Shown here one piece after another: positions 59,001-64,000 of a DNA stretch of 64,000 bases. Origin of the DNA: Mytilus galloprovincialis (Eukaryota; Mollusca; Bivalvia; Mytilida; Mytilidae); NCBI RefSeq assembly GCF_965363235.1, contig NC_134849.1, positions 48,306,122-48,370,121 of the forward strand. Reading direction: 5' to 3'. The position numbers were made by a program, and so were the translations under genes. Under the pieces are notes generated by a model. The model made no database searches. It had not been told where the DNA came from and was given only the letters and a program-made list of their open reading frames with translations. Every line of letters begins with the position of its first letter. The first letter of the stretch is position 1.

Positions 59001-61591
59001 AGCCTGATCATAAAAAAGCTTCTGTCCAAATTTGGTAGAAATCCATGAAAATTTAAGAAAGTTATTAAAATTTTACAGAGTAAATATTTGTGGCCGCCCC
59101 CGCCAACAAAATGTAGGATCGCTATGTCTCGCTTTTTCGACTGAAGTCGAAGGCTGGGCAAAAAAGAAGAATGCCACCTGTCTATGGGACACAGGTGTCC
59201 CAGCTTGTCATATATATATATATATACATGTATATGGCAAATTCAGCTATTTTTCCCTTGGTTATTGGACAAGTAATTTACTAGTGAATAATTGAAGTTC
59301 CCAAATTCAAACTTGATCTGTGTTTGGTGGAAATATACATGTAATTACATGTACATGTAAGCATTGAATATGCATGATATAAATTGCATATAAACTGATT
59401 AAGAAAAACTTAGATTAGATTTTACTTGTTTTACCACTTTTTATTCATTATTTACATAAATAACACCATTAATATGCTATTATTCTTGATTTTTTCTTGC
59501 CTTTGTCAAACTGGAGTGGAAGGAGGCATTAAGTTTGACCCTTGTAAATGTAGGAGATTGAGGTGCAGGAATGTCAAATTTAGTAATTTTTTAATCAAAA
59601 GGGGACACAACTCGAGAACAGTAAAATAAGCAATGCAAAAACATTTCATTCAGGAAAACTCAAGTAAGAGAAAACTAACTAAATTCAGGATGTACGGACA
59701 TCCAGCTGGACAAGGGTCAAACTTAATGCCTCCTTCCACTCCAGTTTGACAAAGGCAAGAAAAAATCAAGAATAATAGCATATTAATGGTGTTATTTATG
59801 TAAATAATGAATAAAAAGTGGTAAAACAAGTAAAAAATAGAGAAAATTGCCATAAAGGGCATAAAAACTTAAAAAGTAAACAAGTGTGCACCCACTGGAA
59901 TTTTATGCCTAATTGATCATCATGATCAATTGAATTTTAAACTGTACACTAAATATATACATTTGTAGTTAGCCTATTATTCATACATGTAGTAATATAT
60001 GAGATCAAAAGTTTATTAAGAAAATTGAACATCAACCAATGAACAATAAAAATGAGGTCAAGGTCAATTGAACCCTGCCAGACACTTGAACACCATGCAA
60101 TCATTCCATACAATGAACAATGAATATTATCAATTAGTATAGTTGGCTTTTAAATAATTAAACAAATATACATGTAACATCAAGGTTGTAATCTTTTGAA
60201 AACTGTCATAAAGAAAATCATTGCTTCACCATCTATACAAAATAACTGTGACAGTCAAAAGAGTTACATCCTTTTTACATGTACATATAAATTAAATAGA
60301 ATGGAAATGGGGTATGTGTCAAAGAGACAACAACATTTGTACATGTAGGAGATTGAGGTGTCATTCATTCCATAAGTTTACACAATACAAAGTACACACT
60401 GAAAATGATGATGTCTTAAACTTAGACCCTGTTCACACAAGGACATTTGGATGGGTTCACTTTAGATTGGTTTAAAGGCTTTTGTGAACGCTTTGAATAG
60501 ATCTTTAATCCTTCTAAACTAAAACACCAAAAAAGGCATTTTAATTTGAAATGATCTAAGGTAACCAATCTAACATTAAATGTGAACCCAAAGATCGGTT
60601 TGAACTAGTACATGTAGTACGATTGAACCAAAAATAATTTATGCACATGTATAGCATCAATTCTTAAAAGTGTAATTACATAATATCCATGTATAAATGG
60701 GTGGTTCTTTGTTAAACCAATATTTCTCAGACCTCTGTTTAAAAACAGACCTTTGTGTATACGTACAAACAAATTAAAACAAAACACTGTACCATTTTTT
60801 TAAAATTAATTTGTATGTCTAGCTTCCTTTCTTCTGTTGTTTTGGGTTGGTTTTTTTTTCTTTTCAGGAACCAAAGCAGTTATTTATGGTGTAACTGCCT
60901 TGCTACAGTTTTTGTTTCAAAATTAATGAAAACTACAAGAATACGGTGACTTTCACCAGTATCAAAATTTGAACTTTTTTTAATTTTCAAGAGAAACAAT
61001 AACTTGAATAACTTTGGCCATTTTTTTGAAGTGTGTGTATCCATGTATCAGAGCACCAACACATACATTTGATTATTTTTTCTATTTATACACAATATTT
61101 GCAGTTTTACGGGTAAATAGGTCAGATCGATTGCATATTTAATTATAGTGTGAACACAGTGGTTCAGATAGATAGCTAGAGATCCTTATGATTAAAGATA
61201 AATTAATGTGAACGCTATCTGGTTTCATTATTTAGATCAATTCAAATTAGATTGATGAAAAAAAAATGCTAGTGTGAACAGGGTCTTAGTATCCCAAACA
61301 TTTAACTTATTACAACATGCAGTGACATGAATCTGTCATCATGCAGTCGTATTTGTAATTACTAAAACTATTTTTATAACTACATGTACATTTTTTAAAA
61401 TATATCATCTAAAATTCTGCTGCTTAATACTGATTTTACCAACCTCTGTCTGTAGAAGGTCGAGAGGGTGATGGACTACGAGACCTAACATTCTGCCTGG
61501 ATGGAGAAGGACTTCTTGATCTCAATGACCTGCTCCATTCAATAACATCAGCAGTTTGTGTACCCATTGGTGCAGAAATTCTTTCTGTCAT
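37799..61591 (-). CDS. Long coiled-coil protein with Arg/Ser-Pro N-terminus, 13 coding exons, about 670 aa
   Basis: Thirteen coding exons join with consistent phases into 2013 bases, i.e. 670 residues plus stop. The first ATG in the spliced frame is at 61591 (context AATACTATGA). Residues 20-46 are repeats of RSRSPSPSR. Residues 50-105 are basic and probably disordered. From about residue 110 to 635 the sequence is mostly heptad-like coiled coil, with a well-ordered block around IKNLQQQIYFLELESNYLRD (residues 122-141). A non-coiled insert (266-385) comes from one large exon. The C-terminus ends in a Ser/Thr-rich tail. Proteins of this build are often centrosomal, ciliary or sperm-tail components, but I cannot assign a family name and no function is claimed. 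All introns are GT-AG except one AT-AC. Further phase-0 exons hidden in the long introns cannot be excluded. Confidence 0.85.
38259..38405. repeat. GC-rich structured insert in the last intron
   Basis: Stem-loops CGGCAAAGCCG and CACCAAGCTGTAAGCTTGGTG are followed by GGGGGTCTGGGGGCGGC and AAGCTCTGGCA. It contrasts sharply with the AT-rich intron around it. Confidence 0.6.
39753..39920 (-). CDS. Coiled-coil gene exon 13
   Basis: 168 bases, phase 0 at both ends. The acceptor is TTTAATTTCAG|TTA and the donor AGAAAG|GTTAGTTT. It encodes LTKTESSTTTTELQLKTVKS and on to LVDHVSEIQRK. Confidence 0.87.
40225..40351. mobile_element. 127-bp imperfect palindrome (MITE-like)
   Basis: GACTGTAA / TTACAGTC ends. 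Inner arms GAAATAACATCAAAAATG and CATTTTTGATGTTATTTC pair perfectly, then GCACACTT / AAGTGTGC. Confidence 0.8.
40660..40818 (-). CDS. Coiled-coil gene exon 12
   Basis: 159 bases, phase 0 at both ends. The acceptor is TTATATCAG|GAA and the donor GAAAAT|GTAAGTCA. It encodes ERGARQTTESRHTQSHSELI and on to KSRHYLEN. Confidence 0.87.
41438..41508. repeat. 71-nt hairpin with a perfect 20-bp stem
   Basis: CAGTCTGATTAAAACCAGCC (41438-41457) pairs with GGCTGGTTTTAATCAGACTG (41489-41508). A few more pairs extend inward around one bulge. Confidence 0.9.
42432..42900. repeat. 52-bp satellite, about nine units, abutting exon 11
   Basis: Units start at 42432, 42484, 42536, 42588, 42636 (a 48-bp unit, GATT deleted, precedes it), 42636, 42688, 42740, 42792, 42844 and the exon junction at 42896. 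Units are nearly identical. Confidence 0.95.
42895..43056 (-). CDS. Coiled-coil gene exon 11, donor inside a 52-bp satellite
   Basis: 162 bases, phase 0 at both ends. The acceptor is TTTTTATCAG|GAT and the donor GAAAGG|GTATTGTG. It encodes DEIRLLRQNLKETEMTAEHD and on to LQKEVER. The last bases of the exon and its donor are also the first unit of the adjoining satellite. Confidence 0.85.
43397..43854 (+). mobile_element. Family B copy
   Basis: Full copy with two body units, a GAACGAAC/GGACG tract and the ATGCCCC...GGGACAT terminal hairpin. It lies in an intron on the strand opposite to the gene. Confidence 0.8.
43860..45180. other. Intron sequence, nothing recognised
   Basis: AT-rich part of the intron between exons 10 and 11. 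Confidence 0.45.
45200..45996 (+). mobile_element. Repeat family C (GCTCAACAAAAA ... GGCTCGACAAAAA)
   Basis: Begins near TTTTGCTGTTAATTGCAGGC and has four diverged body units (AGTTTGGTACAAATCCANGA, GATAGTTTAAGAAAGTTATT). It ends GGATCGCTATTTCTCG...AGGCTCGACAAAAA. A second copy at 57390-59168 is split by a transposon. Confidence 0.7.
46088..46243 (-). CDS. Coiled-coil gene exon 10
   Basis: 156 bases, phase 0 at both ends. The acceptor is CTGTTTTAG|CTG and the donor CTTAAAG|GTAATAA. It encodes LEQRGEQHNLTQITLDEKRS and further heptads ending DKVANDLK. Confidence 0.87.
46289..46749 (+). mobile_element. Repeat family G (GAGGCTGTCACAACG ... CCGGTTAAAAA)
   Basis: Diverged 180-bp body units (AACCATAACTCCTGAAC at 46389 and 46555), a (CCGC)n-type tract at 46681-46698, then a TTTTTGTCACAAAAA hairpin and A-tract. 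Confidence 0.7.
46750..47930. other. Intron sequence between exons 9 and 10, nothing recognised
   Basis: AT-rich. A fragment of a common mussel repeat (AAATGTCTCATTGTCAAATTG) may be present near 47300. Confidence 0.4.
47940..48560 (+). mobile_element. Repeat family H (TTTATACGCCCGTGAAAATG)
   Basis: The start CGCCCGTGAAAATGTTGATG is followed by three body units with ACATGTCGCGCCATATCTCA (at about 48175, 48338 and 48501; spacing 163 bp). It ends around GCGCATGATACGCCGACGTC. Confidence 0.7.
48722..48930 (+). mobile_element. Family B copy, 5' truncated
   Basis: Only the last body unit and the ATGCCCC...GGGGCAT hairpin with A-tract remain. Confidence 0.8.
49125..49484 (-). CDS. Coiled-coil gene exon 9, 360-nt symmetric insert exon
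   Basis: The acceptor is TGTTCTGTAG|ATA and the donor GGACCTTCT|GTGAGTAC. Phase 0 at both ends, 120 codons. Unlike its neighbours it is not heptad-rich: it is Asp/Ser/Tyr/Arg-rich and holds three degenerate repeats of the type SDSxVRKYDLSP, SDGSFRKYDEPL and SDSGVNEYDFSS. Exons 8 and 10 join in heptad register without it, so it may be alternatively spliced (inference). Read-through past the donor meets a TGA within a few codons. Confidence 0.75.
49588..50787 (+). mobile_element. Family B copy with body expanded to six units
   Basis: Body units start at about 49626, 49792, 49961, 50130, 50319 and 50508. Spacings are 166, 169, 169, 189 and 189 bp; the last two carry a duplicated CCAAAAACTTTAACCTGA. 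Units 2 to 6 are nearly identical, indicating recent amplification. Confidence 0.85.
50787..50975 (-). repeat. Family A copy, minus
   Basis: AAAATACTAAACTCAGAGGA, AAAGGAAAGTCCCTAATCAA and ATTCCTGACTTGGTACAGGC, directly joined to the family B A-tract. Confidence 0.8.
51183..51367 (-). CDS. Coiled-coil gene exon 8
   Basis: 185 bases. The acceptor is AATTTTAG|CT and the donor GAGTCAG|GTAATAG. Phase 1 in, phase 0 out. It encodes AARSRDKRNLMDEIIELKKE and further heptads ending KIQSLRSQ. Confidence 0.87.
51449..51862 (+). mobile_element. Family B copy
   Basis: Lacks part of the first body unit. It ends ATGCCCATCTACTATCGTAG and GTGGGGCATAAAAA. Confidence 0.8.
52290..52404 (-). CDS. Coiled-coil gene exon 7
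   Basis: 115 bases. The acceptor is ATTATCAG|ACT and the donor GAAGAAG|GTACCT. Phase 0 in, phase 1 out. It encodes TMQLEIDSLQMEIKKKETII and on to RLHDEE, with strong heptads. Confidence 0.85.
53057..53135 (-). CDS. Coiled-coil gene exon 6, downstream of the AT-AC intron
   Basis: 79 bases. It begins TCGAGACC directly after ...TTGACTAC, an AC acceptor, and ends ATTAAGA|GTAAGTAC. It encodes RDQAKKATEMHPKMTAEAER and then MLTKLR. Only the AC acceptor keeps the frame with exon 5. Confidence 0.8.
53136..53551 (-). other. U12-type AT-AC intron, 416 nt
   Basis: The 5' end ATATCCTTT matches the minor-spliceosome AT-AC donor. The branch-site-like TTTCTTAAC (53152-53144) lies about 10 nt from the terminal AC at 53136. 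Joining at these points preserves the reading frame (NYL|RDQ). Confidence 0.8.
53552..53653 (-). CDS. Coiled-coil gene exon 5, upstream of the AT-AC intron
   Basis: 102 bases. The acceptor is TTTTTCAG|G. The exon ends TTATCT| followed by ATATCCTTT, a U12-type AT-AC donor. No usable GT donor exists before the in-frame TAA. It encodes the start of the coiled coil, AEYIKNLQQQIYFLELESNY, plus two bases of the next codon. Confidence 0.8.
53989..54118 (-). CDS. Coiled-coil gene exon 4
   Basis: 130 bases. The acceptor is TTATCCAG|GA and the donor AATCA|GTGAGTTC. It encodes a Lys/Ser/Thr-rich segment starting NYLTDVQKSMPDFTFKK. Phase 1 in, phase 2 out. Confidence 0.85.
55193..55352. mobile_element. 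160-bp foldback element
   Basis: Ends AGATTATTACAT / ATGTAATAATCT. The arms pair for about 70 bp with some mismatches around a GC-rich centre (CCTCGGCGAGG). Confidence 0.8.
55712..56310. mobile_element. TTAA-flanked TIR element, about 595 bp
   Basis: TTAA at 55712-55715 then GGTAGAT; the right end is ATCTACC then TTAA at 56307-56310. No transposase. It contains GAGTTATCTCCCCTTAAATG. TTAA duplications are typical of piggyBac/Kolobok elements. Confidence 0.65.
56307..56639. mobile_element. Second TTAA-flanked TIR element, about 325 bp
   Basis: TTAA 56307-56310 then GGAGGCTCATGGGTA; the right end is TACCCAGGAGCCCCC then TTAA 56636-56639. The inverted ends match at 13 of 15 positions. Confidence 0.65.
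57075..57110 (-). CDS. Coiled-coil gene exon 3, 36-nt microexon
   Basis: The acceptor is ATACATGCAG|TT and the donor GACATAG|GTACAT. It adds IGNWRRSDMDI and completes codons on both sides (phase 1 in, phase 1 out). Its phase fits exons 2 and 4 exactly. Being symmetric in phase, it could be skipped without a frameshift. Confidence 0.7.
   Translation of the reverse strand, partial: LLETGGGLIWT
57390..59168 (+). mobile_element. Family C copy interrupted by a TIR transposon
   Basis: Left part 57390-57854 and right part 59005-59168 (ending GGATCGCTATGTCTCGC, ACTGAAGTCGAAGGCTGGGC, A-tract). Removing 57855-59004 and one TGA restores the family C sequence CTTATGATCATAAA. Confidence 0.75.
57855..59004. 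mobile_element. Non-autonomous TIR transposon, 1150 bp, TSD TGA
   Basis: Left TIR GGCCTAAATTAAAATATAGT..., right TIR complement GGCTTAAATTAAAATATTGT...; similarity extends about 45 bp through TTTGTTTGCCCTTT. It is flanked by TGA on both sides. Subterminal GTAGGTAGGTAGG at 57908. No transposase frame. Confidence 0.8.
59420..59835. repeat. 126-bp inverted duplication with 164-bp spacer
   Basis: The arms 59420-59545 and 59710-59835 appear identical in reverse complement, without indels. The mirrored frames containing TGVEGGIKFDPC on both strands are a product of this duplication. Confidence 0.92.
59840..61440. other. Intron 2 remainder, short repeats only
   Basis: A mussel repeat fragment (GGAAATGGGGTATGTGTCAA, AGAGACAACAACA) lies at 60300-60335, and GTAGGAGATTGAGGTG recurs at 59551 and 60345. 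No exon was seen. Confidence 0.45.
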
Positions 61592-61630
61592 AGTATTTCT
61601 ATATTGTATATATTCCAATGGATTTTTAAC
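61444..61630 (-). CDS. Coiled-coil gene exon 2 (start codon; RSRSPSP repeats)
   Basis: 187 bases. The acceptor is TTGTAATTAG|GTT and the donor ACAGAG|GTTGGTAA; it ends in phase 1. Translation is placed at the ATG at 61591. If translation began upstream in an unseen exon, thirteen more codons of this exon would be coding. The alternative donor 4 bases downstream (TTG|GTAAAA) would bring an in-frame stop in exon 3, so it is rejected. Confidence 0.8.
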
Positions 61631-62277
61631 CTAATTACAAGGTGTACAATTAATGCACTACGGTCTAAAGGAGGCGGGGTATAGTGGTATTTGCTTGGAT
61701 TACAGGGGTGAAAGGTTATAATGTCCGTCACCGAAAATGCACTTCAATCTTTAAATGCATGCGATAAAACAAAGTATCAGTTTCCTTCCGATTGTTAATC
61801 CTACCAACCTCCCAAAGACTTCTGAGATGACATTAAACTTTCTTGCTTTCCATAAGTAGAAGAAATCCTGGACATTTTTGCAAATTTTTGACAAGTTGGG
61901 ACGCGGTTTTCGTTGCAATGGGCAACAAATGTAAAGTTTTTATTTTCGTATTTTTCATTTCCGAATTCTCAATAGAAATTAGATACATGAATTCTGCAAA
62001 TTATCTTAACAATTTTAAAATTCATTTTTTCTTTATATTTGAAAACAATTGTCTTGACATTTTCCCTTTTTATACCTTATTTTGGCTTTAGAATTGTTGC
62101 TAAATATTAAATGCAATGGCTGCTTTTCTGCAAGTGGGTGTCTTTTATTTTAAAAAGTTTAACGCTTTATCTTTCTTTCAAAAATTTGACATATCCTCAT
62201 ATGAAAATCAATTGGTGTATAAAATTATATTGATTTGAAAGTTATCCTTACACTATCCACTAAATACCCGTACACAT

Positions 62278-63362
62278 CAGACTACACGAATGAATTTGAT
62301 TTTTACAGGACATATTTCGGTCTTGTAAGCATCCTAGCTTTACCAGACCGAATGAAATTCTACCAGACCAATTTTTTTTACATCTAATTGTATATTATCC
62401 GACAAAAAACAAACGATCCCATAAAATTCAATTTTCATTAAACACCCTAAAGTCATGAAAGTATAGTCAACAATACAACTACAATACTGGTATATCAGTA
62501 TCTATCTATCTATCTTCCCGTCAAGGAGTGGACTCATATTTGAGTGTATTTACTCCAGCAGTAATGTACCAGTATAGCTGTTTTTTAAAAGAAGTTACAA
62601 TACTGGTACAAAATTTGTATACCAGTATTGTGGACATACCAGTATTGCGATCACCAACTACAGAAGATCCCAAACATATGACTTTGTTGTGCCCTACTCC
62701 CCAAAATGCACAAATTAAAACAAAATGATGTAACAAGAGGGTATATTGTTATCATGGTTATGAAAGTTGTGTACAAATGCTTGAATGCATTTCAGTAAAG
62801 AGTAATGTCCCATTTTATTGGATTTTGACAATGTTTGTGAACTAAACCTAATTTAGAGTTTCTGTATAAAATATTATTTCCTGTTTCTTCTTTCTTTTTC
62901 ATATATCTTTTGGTTTTCAATTCTAGTATTTATATTTCATAGCTAAATTTTGTGATCTGCTTGGATTTTTATTCATTTATTGTATTTTTAATCGGCAAAC
63001 CCGGAATTATCCTTATCCATTCCCAGAATCTGATCCGGTTTTATTTACAGTTCTGGTTGTGCCAATGAAGGCATCTATAGTTGTATTTGACAGTCAGATC
63101 TGTCTTTACCCGCATTTACACATTACTGGTTGGCGATGTTCGGCATAGAGCTAGCGGTTGAATAAAATAATCATCGCTGTGATGAATAATAAAGATGAAA
63201 ATGAATTTAAGATTGTTATCGTTTGGCAATTTTGCCAGAATGTTAGAAAAATCCATGAAAAAAAAACACCTGACATTCAGACCGGAATTCAACAAAATTT
63301 TACCAGACCGATCCATTATTCACCGGATTTGTCCGACGGTCCGACGTATTTCGTGTAGTCTG
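62278..63362. mobile_element. Non-autonomous TIR element, 1085 bp, TSD CACAT
   Basis: Perfect 13-bp TIRs CAGACTACACGAA (62278-62290) and TTCGTGTAGTCTG (63350-63362). Direct CACAT copies flank them at 62273-62277 and 63363-63367. The subterminal motif TACCAGACCGA occurs near both ends (62341, 62362, 63301). No transposase. Confidence 0.8.
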
Positions 63363-63490
63363 CACATAAATTACAAAACTTTTTTTACTTTGTTTTGAAA
63401 CCTGGTAACTGCCCTGTTAAGGTTCATCATAACAAACAAACAAATATGGCTGTATTTACATGCCAAAAATTACTCCGAGTACAGACTTAC

Positions 63491-63640
63491 CTGTGAAGTT
63501 GGAAAAGTTTTAAGGCAGTGTCTGCGCGTACCCACATGCGGGTACGAATAGTCAAATTGCTGGTCTTGGCTGCGCGTACCCACATCCGGTTTTCTATTAA
63601 AATAACATCGGATCGGGAATGAAACGTGAAATGTATACAG
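63491..63640 (-). other. Probable 5' non-coding exon of the coiled-coil gene (right end not defined)
   Basis: The donor TTCACAG|GTAAGTCT at 63491 is near-consensus. The frame leading into exon 2 is open here but contains no ATG and meets an upstream stop near 63645, so the exon is most likely 5' UTR. It contains a duplicated GCGCGTACCCACAT motif. The transcription start is not visible. Confidence 0.5.
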
Positions 63641-63644
63641 AAAT

Positions 63645-64000
63645 TATTGATGATATGGGGATTTCATGTAGAACAAGTGAAGAGTATGAAAAATAATATT
63701 TTCAAATTGTATTTATTAAATAATGATAGATAATAAACATTGCAAAATTAAATGCACAATGATGGAAAATAAGACTGTACAGTCCCTGTAAAAGAAAAAC
63801 ATGATAGAAATTAATACCGTACTATAAAATTTAAATGAAAATTTAAAGAATAAAATTTTAATAATTTAAAAATATACCCATATGATATTTTAAAATAATC
63901 TTTTAGTAAAATGTAAATCAGAAACTGAAATTTTAAAATATATAAAACTACTAAAATTAAAGCTTGAGTTTATAAAAATTAAAGAAGCAAGTAATAATAT
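63645..64000. other. Upstream flank of the coiled-coil gene
   Basis: Very AT-rich. No TATA box or initiator can be assigned with confidence. Confidence 0.4.

Noticed and set aside
59426-59862. Apparently related proteins on both strands (shared CLCQTGVEGGIKFDPC)
   Set aside because: They are the two arms of the 126-bp inverted duplication, not genes.
61441-61447. Alternative donor TTG|GTAAAA for exon 2
   Set aside because: Would shift the frame and create a stop in exon 3 (phase mismatch).

Overview
This is AT-rich, intron-rich animal DNA, most likely from a marine mussel (Mytilus or a close relative). The evidence is the dense set of interspersed repeats typical of bivalve genomes (several recognised from general knowledge of mussel sequence, not by search), SINE-like tails ending in CAATCAATCAATC, and genes whose short coding exons are flanked by consensus splice sites. 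There are no bacterial-style operons. Most of the long open frames in the window are chance or repeat-derived.

Two protein-coding genes can be assembled, both on the minus strand. (1) A three-exon gene at 20925-27504 encodes a 213-residue four-transmembrane protein with claudin/PMP22-like features. All splice phases agree, and a TATA-like box lies upstream. (2) A gene of at least 14 exons at about 37799-63640 encodes a predicted 670-residue protein: an Arg/Ser-Pro-rich N-terminus followed by a long coiled coil. I assembled it by matching splice sites and phases (2013 coding bases, 671 codons including stop). One of its introns has the hallmarks of a U12-type AT-AC intron. A 360-base symmetric exon interrupts the coiled coil and may be a cassette.

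Region by region. 1-20900: intergenic, with satellites, a degenerate retrozyme carrying a broken hammerhead ribozyme (6362-6970), two decayed LINE fragments (about 4100-4556 plus; 9530-10530 minus), mussel interspersed repeats and an array of GTTTCCATGGYAAC palindromes. 20900-27600: the tetraspan gene, whose introns hold repeats and a 325-bp foldback. 27600-37800: intergenic, with a decayed coding-like stretch of unknown family (about 30380-31240) and a 1.27-kb bivalve repeat ending in a hairpin. 37800-63640: the coiled-coil gene, its introns loaded with mobile elements. These include an 1150-bp TIR element with a 3-bp target duplication nested in another repeat, a 1085-bp TIR element with a 5-bp duplication, twin TTAA-flanked elements sharing one TTAA, a 126-bp inverted duplication, and a 52-bp satellite that has multiplied a splice donor.

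The most noteworthy points are the U12 intron, the splice-donor satellite, the hammerhead retrozyme remnant, the well-bounded non-autonomous transposons, and several structurally similar repeat families that end in a hairpin plus an A-tract.
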